Notes: generated from the letters alone by a model not told the origin. A DNA stretch of 63,549 bases from Candidatus Omnitrophota bacterium (GCA_018823795.1 JAHJGZ010000125.1:1-63549); one strand, 5' to 3'; shown: positions 33,385-43,179, counted from the stretch's first letter. Numbers and translations are program-made.

Positions 33385-36066
33385 CTATTTATACCAACTT
33401 TTTCCTGTCGTAATGTCTACCTTAAGCGGAACTTTTAAGGCCAGCGCCGTTTCCATTTTTTTCTTAACAACTGCTTTCACATCATCAACAGCCTCTTTTG
33501 CTACATCAAAAAGGAGTTCATCGTGTACTTGGAGAATCATTACCGCATCTAAACGTTTCATTTCAGCAGCGTTATCAATATCTATCATCGCTCGTTTAAC
33601 CAAATCAGCAGCAGATCCTTGCAACGGCGCATTCATTGCGGCACGCTCAGCAAATTGCCGTATTGTTGCATTGTTACTATTAATGTCAGGAAAATATGCG
33701 CGCCTGCCCAATATTGTTGTAACATACCCCTTCGTGCGTGCCTCCTCTTTTAATGATTCAAGGTATATCTTTATTTTCTTGTAACGTTCAAAGTATGCAT
33801 CAATAAAAGACTTAGCCTCACTCACTGGAATCCCTAAATCCCGTGAAAGACCATACGGTGTTTTGCCATAAATAATACTGAAATTTACCACCTTCGCTAA
33901 GTGGCGCATTTCAGACGTCACATCTTGTGTTTGCGCATTATATAAAAGAGTTGCGGTAACAGTATGAATATCTTCATCATGACAAAAAGCGCATGTTAAT
34001 TTTTCATCTTCAGAAAAATGAGCAAGAAGCCGTAATTCAATCTGAGAATAATCGGCAGAAAGAATCACCCGCTCTTTTTTACGCCCGATAAATGCTTTTC
34101 GAATCTCGCGACCGATATCAGTCTTTATGGGAATATTTTGCAGATTCGGCTCTGAACTGCTTAATCTCCCTGTTGATGTTACGGTCTGGTTAAATGACGT
34201 ATGTATCATCCCTGTTTCAGGATGAATGAGTTCTGGCAATGCATCAAGGTATGTTGATTTCAATTTTGCATATTCACGATATTCTAAAAGATCACGCGCT
34301 AAAACATGTTTCTCGGATAATGTTTCAAGCACGCTTACATCCGTCGAGTAACCGGTTTTGGTTTTTTTAATAACAGGAAATTGTAGTTTTTCAAACAGAA
34401 TATGGCTAAGCTGTTTAGGAGAATTTATATTAAACTCCTCCCCTGCCTCTGTGTAAATTTTCTTTGTTAGTTGTTCTAACCTTTTCCCCGCATTTTTTGA
34501 TAATTTCTGTAATAATACAACATCGATTTTGACGCCGTTTATTTCCATCTGTGTCAATACGTTAACAAGCGGCATTTCAACATTATAGAATAAACTTTCT
34601 ACCTTTTTCTTTTTTAACTCTTCTGCTAAGAGCGGGACAAGACGAAATACACAATCAGCATCTTCGCATGCATACTCTGTTACCCGATTTATATCTACAT
34701 GGTCAATCGTCGTTGCCTTCTTCCCACTACCAACCAGTGACGCATAGGTAATTTTCTGCACGTCCAAATATTCTAATGCAATAGAATCAAGATTATGGTT
34801 GAACTTTGCGGGATTAATCAAATATGCCGCAATCATAGTATCAAAGGCGACTCCCTCTAATATAATCCCATACCGCGAAAGAAGAATCTTTTCATATTTG
34901 ATATTCTGACCATATTTTTTAATACGTTTATCTTCTAAAAACGGTTTTAACCCATTGATAACCGTATCAAGGGGAATACCTTTTTCAGTGGCAATTGTCG
35001 CATGAGAAAGAACAATATAATACGCTTCTAATTTTTTAAATGAAAAACTAAAACCAACTAAGTTCGCTCGTAAAGGATCTTTTGACGTTGTTTCTGTATC
35101 AAGGGCAACGGCTTTTACTTTGCTTAGTTTTTTTATAAAAGTCAAAAGCTGTTTCTCTGTCTCTATTACATGATAGATGCGCTTTTCTTCCTTAACGCTG
35201 TCTGCTTTTCCGGCTACTTCATCAAGAAACTTTCTAAATTCAAGATCTTTAAATAATTCATATAATTTTTCTCGATTAGGATCTTGACAGGCAAGCTCAT
35301 CGATAGTAATTTTTATAGGAACGTTACAATCAATCGTTGCCAATTCTTTCGATAATAGTGCCTGTTTGGTGTTTTCTTTCAATAAATCTCGTTTAGAGAT
35401 ATTTTTTATTTCGCCAATGTGCGAAAGCAATGATTGTAAAGACCCAAACTCTTTAATAAAACTGACTGCGGTTTTTTCACCGATCCCCGGAACACCGGGA
35501 ATATTATCCGAAGCATCCCCCATAAGGCCAAATATATCCGTAATATGTTCCGGACCAAGGCCGCTATACCGCTCCTGTACTTTTTCGCGGCCATAAATGG
35601 TGACCTTGTCACGATACATACTATAAACTTTTATATGGTTATCAACAAGCTGAAGGAAATCTTTATCCCCCGTAACAATATACGCATCCATTCCTGCTGC
35701 TTTAAACTTCGTTGCTAACGTTCCCAACAGGTCATCAGCTTCATACCCACCCTTTTCAAAGATCTTAATATTATATGCTTGTATCAGTTCCTTAATCCGT
35801 GGTATTTGGACCGCAAGGTCATCTGGCATTGGTTTACGATGACTCTTATACTCCTCATATTGTTTATGTCTAAATGTTAACTCTTTGCTATCAAAACAAA
35901 TAGCAACATAATCAGGACGCTCAGCCACGAGTATTTTCTTCAACATTGTCAAAAAACCGTATATGGCATTTGTCGGTTCTCCTTTTGAATTTGACAAATG
36001 TTTAATGGCATAGAAGCCTCTATAACAAAAAGAGTTGCCGTCAAATAAAAAAGCTTTTTTTTTCAT
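33385..36066 (-). CDS. polA: DNA polymerase I
   Basis: 893 residues with all three domains: 5'-3' flap nuclease (FDGNSFCYRGFYAIKHL, VTGDKDFLQLV, GDASDNIPGVPGIGEKTA), a 3'-5' exonuclease starting with ALDTETTSKDP near 320, and a family A polymerase with SADYSQIELRLLAHF and LQVHDELLFDV near the end. In the exonuclease, motif II reads GQNIKYEKIL, where E. coli has Asp in place of this Glu; the other exonuclease acidic residues look present, so proofreading is uncertain. A structured leader lies upstream. Confidence 0.95.
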   Translation of the reverse strand: MKKKAFLFDGNSFCYRGFYAIKHLSNSKGEPTNAIYGFLTMLKKILVAERPDYVAICFDSKELTFRHKQYEEYKSHRKPMPDDLAVQIPRIKELIQAYNIKIFEKGGYEADDLLGTLATKFKAAGMDAYIVTGDKDFLQLVDNHIKVYSMYRDKVTIYGREKVQERYSGLGPEHITDIFGLMGDASDNIPGVPGIGEKTAVSFIKEFGSLQSLLSHIGEIKNISKRDLLKENTKQALLSKELATIDCNVPIKITIDELACQDPNREKLYELFKDLEFRKFLDEVAGKADSVKEEKRIYHVIETEKQLLTFIKKLSKVKAVALDTETTSKDPLRANLVGFSFSFKKLEAYYIVLSHATIATEKGIPLDTVINGLKPFLEDKRIKKYGQNIKYEKILLSRYGIILEGVAFDTMIAAYLINPAKFNHNLDSIALEYLDVQKITYASLVGSGKKATTIDHVDINRVTEYACEDADCVFRLVPLLAEELKKKKVESLFYNVEMPLVNVLTQMEINGVKIDVVLLQKLSKNAGKRLEQLTKKIYTEAGEEFNINSPKQLSHILFEKLQFPVIKKTKTGYSTDVSVLETLSEKHVLARDLLEYREYAKLKSTYLDALPELIHPETGMIHTSFNQTVTSTGRLSSSEPNLQNIPIKTDIGREIRKAFIGRKKERVILSADYSQIELRLLAHFSEDEKLTCAFCHDEDIHTVTATLLYNAQTQDVTSEMRHLAKVVNFSIIYGKTPYGLSRDLGIPVSEAKSFIDAYFERYKKIKIYLESLKEEARTKGYVTTILGRRAYFPDINSNNATIRQFAERAAMNAPLQGSAADLVKRAMIDIDNAAEMKRLDAVMILQVHDELLFDVAKEAVDDVKAVVKKKMETALALKVPLKVDITTGKSWYK

Positions 36067-36174
36067 GGTACTTTTATCACACCTGAGGAACGCTATAATT
36101 ATTCTCTACACATACACCCTATTTTTAATAGAACACGCTTCTTATTCCTTGTAAATAAAAAACCTTGGGATAAT

Positions 36175-36277
36175 GCTTGAGTGGAAACATATTACGTGAA
36201 AGGTATTAACGGGTGAGAAATGCTCAAGCCATACAAATCGTTCTGCCTTTATTAGGCACGTTATTAAAATATGTCAA
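36175..36277 (-). promoter_or_regulatory. Putative polA promoter and leader hairpin
   Basis: On the minus strand TTGACA (36277-36272) and TAATAA (36254-36249) are separated by 17 bases, an exact -35 with a weak -10. Transcription from near 36242 gives a leader of about 175 bases. This contains a 7-bp stem CTTGAG-type pair at 36229-36223 and 36181-36175 (GCTTGAG/CTCAAGC) around a 41-base loop. The leader matches no riboswitch class I recognise. Nothing else definable lies in the 36067-36328 gap. Confidence 0.4.
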
Positions 36278-36328
36278 TAATGTTTCTTAATTTTTAGAAA
36301 TTTTTATATGAAACCTAGTCTGGTTGGC

Positions 36329-37477
36329 CTACATGCCCTTAAGGGTATTTTTAATCTTGGCTTTTACAAAAATAACCAGGTGGGTTTTAACTTCTTGTAC
36401 TTGACTACTCTGAAAAAGGAGTTTCCCAATAAAAGGAATATCGCCTAATAAAGGAATCTTATAGTCCCCCTTGGTCTCTTTTTCTTCAATAAGACCACCA
36501 ATCATTGCAACCCCTCCATTTTCCACCGTAACCGTCGTATCTGCAGTTTGAATCGTAAACACCGGAAGCGTAATTTCCGGCTTTTGCGCAGTAGTTAAAC
36601 CATCTCGAGTATCTATTGTTTGGGTATTAGTCAGATCAGCAGTAACATATACGGGATGTAATTCCAATGTAATTGTACCATCAGCATTAATCGTTGGGGT
36701 CACATCTAAAATCGTTCCTGACTGAGCAATTCCTACTTGTGGATCAACCGCTAATGAATTCGCCGACCCTGTTTCAGAATCCGTTTCAACACTTTGAATA
36801 TAATATTCAGCTTTTTCAACTCGGATATTTGCGCGTTGATTATTTGCAACAATAAGACGAGGCGCTGAAAGCGTATTAACCTCTGCTCGTGATCGTAAGG
36901 CATCGATAGCCCCCTGTAAATCAAACTCAGAGGCTAATGTTGCAAATGCGAGCTGGCCGCCCAAATCCGCACCTCCTGCTGTCGTAACATTAGGAAAATC
37001 AACATTAGTTGTATAGGTCCCATCGTTAAAGCTCCGGTCGGTACCGTAAAATCGTGTATCGTTTCCACTTTTTTGGTCTATGCCAATAAAATCGAGCCCA
37101 ATATCATCGATATCAGTAGAACTCACTGTAATCATGCGGGCTTCAAGCTCAACTTGTAAATAATTTGCCTTTCTTAGATCAGTTAAAACCTTTTCGATCA
37201 CGTCGTGATTCGAGGGGGTTGTGCGGATAAATAACTGGGCTGTTCGACGGTTAAAAATAACATTTGAGCCAGCAATATCAAAATCTCCCATTTTTTGAAT
37301 AAGACGCACGAGCGATTCCCCGGTAACGTGATACGGAGAAATAACATCATCACCTCTTACCGATTGTGCTGAAATGGTCTCAACCGATGTTAGGCTTTCA
37401 ACATCAAGCGCATTCGCCTGTGGAATGAACCCGATCGTTAATACTATAATAAGACAACAATGGCAAAATTTCCTCAT
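36329..37477 (-). CDS. Short secretin C-domain protein B
   Basis: 382 residues. A signal peptide (ending ANA|LDVES) is followed by one N-type ring domain (NVIFNRRTAQLFIRTTPSN near 74-92) and a secretin gate domain (ENGGVAMIGGLIEEKE near 323-338, IPLLGDIPFIGKLLF near 344-358). It lacks the N0, N1, N2 and N3 array of GspD/PilQ, which normally exceeds 600 residues. It is a paralogue of the adjacent upstream secretin and overlaps it by four bases. It may form, with its partners, the outer-membrane channel of the T2SS/T4P machine. Confidence 0.85.
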   Translation of the reverse strand: MRKFCHCCLIIVLTIGFIPQANALDVESLTSVETISAQSVRGDDVISPYHVTGESLVRLIQKMGDFDIAGSNVIFNRRTAQLFIRTTPSNHDVIEKVLTDLRKANYLQVELEARMITVSSTDIDDIGLDFIGIDQKSGNDTRFYGTDRSFNDGTYTTNVDFPNVTTAGGADLGGQLAFATLASEFDLQGAIDALRSRAEVNTLSAPRLIVANNQRANIRVEKAEYYIQSVETDSETGSANSLAVDPQVGIAQSGTILDVTPTINADGTITLELHPVYVTADLTNTQTIDTRDGLTTAQKPEITLPVFTIQTADTTVTVENGGVAMIGGLIEEKETKGDYKIPLLGDIPFIGKLLFQSSQVQEVKTHLVIFVKAKIKNTLKGM

Positions 37478-38634
37478 GAATTTTTTATTTCCTTAATTTT
37501 TGCTTTAATAAAGATTAACAAGTAATACTTTACCGCTTGTTTTCTCTCCTGACCAAACAGCAATTTCCCGATTACCGGAATATCTCCCAGAAGAGGAATT
37601 TTGCGAAAGGTGTTTTCTTCTTCTTCGGTTATAAGTCCTCCGAGCACCGCGACCCCACCGTTCGGAATAGTAAGGTAGGTGTCAATTGTCTGCTTTTCAA
37701 AAACAGGAAGCGTCATATTATTTGAAAAATCGTTACCCCCGGTAAAGTTCGTAATGCTTTTTGTATTGGTAAGATCAGCCGTAACATACACCGGATGTAC
37801 GTCTAAGCCAATCGAACCGTCACTATTAACGCTTGGGGTAACATCAAGAATAGTTCCTGCCTGAGCCTGTTTAACCACTGTTTTCATCTGGTACCAAACA
37901 CTATTCGCACCACCCGCTGCTCCGGCAATAGTATCATAATTAGAATCGATTTCAGCTATGTAATTTTGACGTTGTTCGATTTTAATATGCGCTCGTTGAT
38001 TATTAAAAACCGTAAGGCGTGGATTTGCTAAGGTATTTACTTCTGTTTTTGATTCAAGGGCATCGATCATGACGTCAATATCCCAAATACCACTTGACGC
38101 AAACGCTGCAAATTGACCGCCATAGGTCGTATCATCTATAGCATTAACAAATGACGTGAAATTACTAAAACTGGAAATAGTCGAGTCATCTTTTGGTATC
38201 TCGGTTCCATATTTAATACCTGAATGATCCGTCGTAATATCTATTCCTCCGAGATCCATTCCGACTCCCATAAAATCAGTTATCTTGACGGTGACGAGCC
38301 GTGCTTCTATTTCAACTTGTTTAAACGAACTAGCACGCATTTTATTGATAATATCTTCGACGATAATATGATTCGTCGGTGTATGTTTTATGAAAATTTG
38401 TCCGGTGCGGCGGTTATAAACAATGCTCGCTCCTTCAATGTCAAAATCAACCATCCCTCGAATGATATTAACGAGTGATTCCCCGGTAATATTATACGGG
38501 CTGGACAAATCTTCATCAGAAACAGTTTGTGTGGCAATAGATTCAAAGGTAGCAATTTCTTCTGGAGCCATTGCATAAAGAGTATTGGTTACTAAAAACA
38601 ATAATGCGATTAATAACGCTTGAATTTTTTTCAT
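37474..38634 (-). CDS. Short secretin C-domain protein A
   Basis: 386 residues, same architecture as the downstream paralogue: signal peptide (ALLIALLFLVTNTLYA), one ring domain (SIVYNRRTGQIFIKHTPTN near 79-97), and a secretin domain with IPNGGVAVLGGLITEEEE then IPLLGDIPVIGKLLF near the C terminus. Together the two paralogues could form a hetero-oligomeric or alternative channel. It lies directly downstream of the TPR-N0 protein, which supplies the missing N0-like domain. Four-base overlap with the next gene suggests coupled translation. Confidence 0.85.
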   Translation of the reverse strand: MKKIQALLIALLFLVTNTLYAMAPEEIATFESIATQTVSDEDLSSPYNITGESLVNIIRGMVDFDIEGASIVYNRRTGQIFIKHTPTNHIIVEDIINKMRASSFKQVEIEARLVTVKITDFMGVGMDLGGIDITTDHSGIKYGTEIPKDDSTISSFSNFTSFVNAIDDTTYGGQFAAFASSGIWDIDVMIDALESKTEVNTLANPRLTVFNNQRAHIKIEQRQNYIAEIDSNYDTIAGAAGGANSVWYQMKTVVKQAQAGTILDVTPSVNSDGSIGLDVHPVYVTADLTNTKSITNFTGGNDFSNNMTLPVFEKQTIDTYLTIPNGGVAVLGGLITEEEENTFRKIPLLGDIPVIGKLLFGQERKQAVKYYLLIFIKAKIKEIKNS

Positions 38635-38651
38635 ACCGGTACTTTCTTAGT

Positions 38652-39968
38652 TTATTCTTCTTCGCCTAATTCAAGGTTTGATTCAAAATCAAACGGGGTA
38701 CTTGGGAAATCAAAAAGTTTGCCAACTAAATCTTGCACATCGTACACGCGCATAGCTAAATCTTCTTCAAGCAATTTTTCTTCTGTTGTAATCCAAACAA
38801 TGTTTTCTTCAAAGCGATGTTTGAGCCCCTTCGTACGTAAAATAATATCAAGAGCTTCATTGAGCGGGATATTCTTTAAATGGATGGTTACCGTCTCAGC
38901 ACTCGGAACGACTGTCTCATCAATCACAATATTGATGTCGTTAGAAACCGCTAAAAATTCAACCACCTCTTTTAATTGTGCCTCAGAAAAATTTATCGAC
39001 GGAATAATTTGGCATGCCTTTTCCTCTAATTCCAGCCGTGCGGCGCTTTTCATTGTTGTCTTCAGTGGTTCAGCTCCTGCAACGGTTTCTATTTCCGAAA
39101 CAGGTGGGTACCACGCTTTTTCAACTTCAACCAGCTTTGCTTCTTTATATATGTCCGCATTAATAGAAGCGCGTGCTAACTCAAAGTCAATGCTTCGTAA
39201 ACGCGCTTCATTAATTAAGTCATCGACAACGACTGCTTCCTTTACCTTTTGCGTCGTTCCGCGCGCCTGATATAAGGTACGAAGTGCGTCTTGATACTGT
39301 TGCTCGTTTATCTCATTTTTTGCCTGCTTAACCAGTTTTCCGAGATATTCGCTCTGTGGAACAACTTTTACTTTTCTTTCTTTTTCAACTTTTATCTTCT
39401 GCGTGCTCTTTTTTTCCTTTTTCTTTTCCTCTTGCACAATCATTTTCTCTACCTGAGATGCAAGTTTTTTCTCAGCTAGATCTTCTTGACCGCTCTTTGC
39501 GGTACCCGTCTTTGCAATCATGCCTTGTAATCGTGCAATATTTTCCTTTGCTTTCTTTACCCATGAATCATTAGCGCCTCCCATGGTCGCTCGTTTTTCC
39601 CAATACGCTAATGCACGCTTGTAGTCACCCTTTTTCTCGTATAAAGAAGCGAGATTAGAATAAACCCCTGCATAATTAGGATTTATCTGCAATGCTGCTA
39701 AATACTCTTTCTCGGCTTTATCAAGTTGCCCCTCTAGTTCATAAACAACGGCTAAGTCGTTATGTGGTGTAGCATAAGAAGCATCTGCGCGAATTGCCTT
39801 TTTATATAAAGAAACAGCCTTTTTATTATCATCTTCTTTTTGTGCCTTATACCCTTGAATCCGCAAATCTAACGCCTTATCTGTTTGTGCAAAAGCAGGA
39901 TATGTTGATATCATACAACACATTACGGTTATCGCTAATAGTTTAACACTAAATAAATGTTTTTTCAT
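38652..39968 (-). CDS. TPR protein with C-terminal secretin N0 (STN-like) domain
   Basis: 438 residues: signal peptide (LLAITVMCCMISTYPAFA), TPR repeats at about 30-150, a Lys/Glu-rich coiled coil at 165-205, and a C-terminal domain at about 325-405 (INFSEAQLKEVVEFLAVSND, SAETVTIHLKNIPLNEALDI) matching the secretin N0/STN fold. The C terminus is acidic (DFESNLELGEEE). In usual secretins N0 is part of the same chain; here it is carried by a separate periplasmic protein that also has TPRs like a pilotin. The signal sequence contains Cys residues, but a clear lipobox is not evident. Confidence 0.8.
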   Translation of the reverse strand: MKKHLFSVKLLAITVMCCMISTYPAFAQTDKALDLRIQGYKAQKEDDNKKAVSLYKKAIRADASYATPHNDLAVVYELEGQLDKAEKEYLAALQINPNYAGVYSNLASLYEKKGDYKRALAYWEKRATMGGANDSWVKKAKENIARLQGMIAKTGTAKSGQEDLAEKKLASQVEKMIVQEEKKKEKKSTQKIKVEKERKVKVVPQSEYLGKLVKQAKNEINEQQYQDALRTLYQARGTTQKVKEAVVVDDLINEARLRSIDFELARASINADIYKEAKLVEVEKAWYPPVSEIETVAGAEPLKTTMKSAARLELEEKACQIIPSINFSEAQLKEVVEFLAVSNDINIVIDETVVPSAETVTIHLKNIPLNEALDIILRTKGLKHRFEENIVWITTEEKLLEEDLAMRVYDVQDLVGKLFDFPSTPFDFESNLELGEEE

Positions 39969-39983
39969 ATGCGTGCACTCCCT

Positions 39984-40667
39984 TTATTTTTTTATAGTAA
40001 TTATACCTGAATTAGCGGTTATTATAACAGTATCCTTCGTAATGTCAAGCACTTTGCCGCCCTCTATTTCATCTCCTATATAAATCTTTACTTCTTTTTC
40101 TGTAACATATGTATTTACAACAGCATACGGCTTTTCTGAAAAAACACGTTTGTGTAACGGCAGCATCTTTTCCTTCCCGTTACGATGCATAATAATGACG
40201 TTTTCCTTCTTGATCTGCATAACAGTCCAATCTTTAAGCGCATCCCCTTCTCGTACAAAATGTGTTCGTGCTCCCCAATTAATTTGAGCAATTATTTCAG
40301 AAGAACTTTTTTCAATATGCCCCATATAGATAAAAACAAAAGGTGCAAAGACAATTTCCTTGATATAAAAAGGGGCAGCAGGGGCTTTACTTTTCTGTAC
40401 GGGGGAAAAAAAGTTTCTCGTAATAGAATAGGTACGCGCTAACTGGTTTCTTTCTTTATACATACGTGGCAATACGTTATAGTGTTTTACATAATTCATT
40501 TCTTTTGTTTCGTCAAATGGCAAAGCAGTAAATTGAAAATCCTGTAACCACGCATTTCGAAATAATACATTAATTAAGGTAGACGCTAAAGATACAATAA
40601 ATATAAATATCAAAATTGCTTTGAATATGGTAACGATATTATTGTTTAAAAAATGAATTATTTTCAT
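39984..40667 (-). CDS. PilP/GspC-like inner-membrane alignment protein
   Basis: 227 residues: one N-terminal membrane helix (ILIFIFIVSLASTLINVLF near 19-37), a linker, and a small periplasmic beta domain (FYIKEIVFAPFVFIYMGHI near 98-116; HFVREGDALKDWTVMQIKKE) matching the homology region of GspC/PilP that contacts the secretin N0 domain. No PDZ domain is obvious. It lies between the PilO-like gene and the TPR-N0 gene, consistent with bridging inner and outer membrane parts. Confidence 0.72.
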   Translation of the reverse strand: MKIIHFLNNNIVTIFKAILIFIFIVSLASTLINVLFRNAWLQDFQFTALPFDETKEMNYVKHYNVLPRMYKERNQLARTYSITRNFFSPVQKSKAPAAPFYIKEIVFAPFVFIYMGHIEKSSSEIIAQINWGARTHFVREGDALKDWTVMQIKKENVIIMHRNGKEKMLPLHKRVFSEKPYAVVNTYVTEKEVKIYIGDEIEGGKVLDITKDTVIITANSGIITIKK

Positions 40668-40697
40668 TGTTTTATTACTGTGTTATTATTGTGGTTA

Positions 40698-41537
40698 CTA
40701 TAAACTCGTGTTAACAATAGTAAATATGGCGGTCAAGAGTTCTCCTGAATCACTTTTTACCATCTTGTCAACATCACTACTTGCTGTTCCTTTAATAGTA
40801 TCAGTATCTGGCGCAGCTCGATATATTTTCATTGTCTGTATGTTTAACAACAACTTTGACATATGAACTTTATATAAAAAATCTACAATGTTTAAACTCG
40901 CACCGTTAAGATATATCTTTACGTCCCGTTCATAGTTGGTTCTGCTGTGTGCGTTTTGTTGATAGGGCTTCTCGACTGTTGGGAAAATCATAATTTTCTC
41001 TATTTCGTTGATATTGGCATTAATAGCTATTGTCCCGATCTCCCTAACAATTTCTAATGCTTGAAAAAGCCCTTCTAATTCCGACTGCTCGGGCAACTTC
41101 TTTTCCCACCGCTCAAAACCAATGTCATGACATAATACAGTATTCTTATCTTTCGCCTTTTGTTTTAGTTCTTTCTTAACGCGAAACAATTCTTCTTTAA
41201 ACTGCAAAGGAGACATAGATGAAACATCTTTCTTTATGATGCGATCCCAAAAAATGGGATATTCCCTCAAGCGTGTGAGAATAGCTTCCAATCCTCTTTT
41301 TTGTTCATCTAAAAAAGCTCTTCGTTCAAGAGACGGATAATTATGCACACCTGTTTTATAGGCCTTAAATTGCTTATAAAACTGTTCCAACGCCGCATCA
41401 ACTTTCAGAATGTTTCCAAAAGCATAAAGCACATACACTATCAGGAAAAGGATAATAAAAACTCCCACTCCTTTTATAATATTTAGATATCTCTCGCTTT
41501 TCTTTTCCGACAGTAGTTTTTTTAGGACTGAAATCAT
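40698..41537 (-). CDS. PilO/GspM-like inner-membrane protein
   Basis: 279 residues from the ATG at 41537 (MISVLKKLLSEKKSERY); longer upstream reading overlaps the PilM-PilN gene. One membrane helix (GVGVFIILFLIVYVLYAFG near 24-42), a coiled coil, and a ferredoxin-like periplasmic domain (YERDVKIYLNGASLNIVDFL near 200-220). This is the PilO/GspM arrangement. It lies just after the PilM-PilN fusion, as in pil and gsp operons. Confidence 0.7.
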   Translation of the reverse strand: MISVLKKLLSEKKSERYLNIIKGVGVFIILFLIVYVLYAFGNILKVDAALEQFYKQFKAYKTGVHNYPSLERRAFLDEQKRGLEAILTRLREYPIFWDRIIKKDVSSMSPLQFKEELFRVKKELKQKAKDKNTVLCHDIGFERWEKKLPEQSELEGLFQALEIVREIGTIAINANINEIEKIMIFPTVEKPYQQNAHSRTNYERDVKIYLNGASLNIVDFLYKVHMSKLLLNIQTMKIYRAAPDTDTIKGTASSDVDKMVKSDSGELLTAIFTIVNTSL

Positions 41538-41541
41538 ATAG

Positions 41542-43179
41542 TTACCGTATATTTTTTTCTTCTTTAAAACGAACACGTATAGTAAAGACCCGCAACGGTT
41601 TCTTCCCGGATGTTTCTTCTTCAATGTTAGCCGCATCAAACGTGACGTCGTGCACATACAAAAGCGTTCGTAATTGATTCGTAAAATGATTAATGTCCTC
41701 TAATGTTTCTGTTGCGCGCCCAGAAATAATTAATATTTTGTTTTCTTGATTATATTCGAGAGAATCGAACCAAATAGTATGAGGCAATATTGCTTCGATA
41801 TCTTTCAATACCTTGGGCAAAAAAACACGTTCGTTAATTTTCCGCAAAAGCAGCGCAAGCCGATCCGCATCAATGGCAATAGCATGTTCAATGACATTTA
41901 AATAATCCTCTTTAAGCCCTATCTGTTTAAACTGTTTTTGAAGCGTTTCCTCTCTGTTTTGTTTTATCAATAATTCAAAATTGAAATTCACTATTACCAT
42001 TAAAAGGATGAGAACAATGCCACCAAAAAAGAAACGAATCCGTCCTCTCTTCGCCTCAATGACACGTTTTTGTCTGAGCTCTTCGCTTAGCAAGTTCACA
42101 TGTAACGCTCTTTTATGCCGATAGCCACACGCAAGGCTAAGGATAATATGGTACAGGTTTTTGTGTGTGCTAAAATGATCTTTTAAATGCGGGGGAATAA
42201 TAACATGAGAAGTGTAATCTGCAATTTCTGTCTTTATTCCTAAATTCTTTTCAAAAAAAGTATCAATATGGTTTATAGCGGTGCCGCCTCCGGTAAGAAT
42301 AATCTTTTGAAAGACGGCTCCCCGCATAATAGAAAGATAATAGCTCATGGTCCGTGAAATCTCATTGATAATACCATATAAGTTATCTTTGATAATGCCA
42401 TCAACAATATCATGAGCCACTTTTTTATTTTTTTGTGCCATTAAAAAAGACCCGTCATGCATACGTGCGCGTTTTAACTTTTCAGCCTCTCCAATATCAA
42501 TTTTTAACTGTTCAGCAATGAGTTTCGTCATCCGAAAACTTCCTTGCCATAACGTTCTTCCCCAGCTTAATCCTTTACACAAGATAACAACTTGGGTGCT
42601 CTGCATTCCTATGTCTACGATAATGGTCCCGCTCTTTCCGACTTCATACATCTGAGCTAAATTGTAAAGGACAAGTTGACTGGCCTCAAATGATTCAACG
42701 CGAAAATGAAAAGAGGCAAGAAGTTTTGTAAGCTCTTCGACAAATTTCTTTTTGGCAGCTCCAATAACGATGGCAACCTCTTTTTTTGGTGATGGAAGAA
42801 TTTCATACGACCATTCGACATCACTTAATAAAAAAGGGATCTGTTGTTCTGCCTCAAAACGAATTATCTTATGGATTTTAGAAACGGGAATTTTCGGAAG
42901 GGTAATGTATCGAACAAAGGTGAGGTCGGCAGGAAGTGAAACAACTATTTTCTTCTGCCTTCCCCCCTTTTCCTCTTGTAACATTTTCGCCAGGGCATCT
43001 ATCCAGCCCTTTATTTTTTCCTGCTCAGTCTGTGCCTTGTTAAATTCAAGAGGAAGAGAATATATCTGTGCCTTACGGATAGTAAGCCCCTTTCTCCCCC
43101 GTTCACATTTTGCAAACTTAAGAGAACTACTTCCTATATCAAGGGCATATATGGTCTTTGTACTTTTCATATTATTCAT
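41542..43179 (-). CDS. PilM-PilN fusion (GspL-like assembly protein)
   Basis: 545 residues. Residues 1-370 are an actin-like PilM domain with phosphate loops (YALDIGSSSLKFAKCER; GTIIVDIGMQSTQVVIL) and adenosine motif (KIILTGGGTAINHIDTFF), so ATP binding looks intact. One membrane helix (FFFGGIVLILLMVIVNFNF near 385-403) is followed by a PilN-like periplasmic domain. This single chain resembles GspL but keeps the complete PilM nucleotide fold that GspL has lost. It couples the assembly ATPase to the inner-membrane ring. Confidence 0.87.
   Translation of the reverse strand: MNNMKSTKTIYALDIGSSSLKFAKCERGRKGLTIRKAQIYSLPLEFNKAQTEQEKIKGWIDALAKMLQEEKGGRQKKIVVSLPADLTFVRYITLPKIPVSKIHKIIRFEAEQQIPFLLSDVEWSYEILPSPKKEVAIVIGAAKKKFVEELTKLLASFHFRVESFEASQLVLYNLAQMYEVGKSGTIIVDIGMQSTQVVILCKGLSWGRTLWQGSFRMTKLIAEQLKIDIGEAEKLKRARMHDGSFLMAQKNKKVAHDIVDGIIKDNLYGIINEISRTMSYYLSIMRGAVFQKIILTGGGTAINHIDTFFEKNLGIKTEIADYTSHVIIPPHLKDHFSTHKNLYHIILSLACGYRHKRALHVNLLSEELRQKRVIEAKRGRIRFFFGGIVLILLMVIVNFNFELLIKQNREETLQKQFKQIGLKEDYLNVIEHAIAIDADRLALLLRKINERVFLPKVLKDIEAILPHTIWFDSLEYNQENKILIISGRATETLEDINHFTNQLRTLLYVHDVTFDAANIEEETSGKKPLRVFTIRVRFKEEKNIR

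Noticed and set aside
36067-36328. Cyclic di-GMP (GEMM) riboswitch upstream of polA
   Set aside because: The leader lacks the GEMM core sequences and its stem does not fit that fold.
38620-39270. A 216-codon plus-strand frame opposite the TPR-N0 gene
   Set aside because: Low-complexity Ser/Thr-rich translation of the opposite strand, with no supporting start signal.
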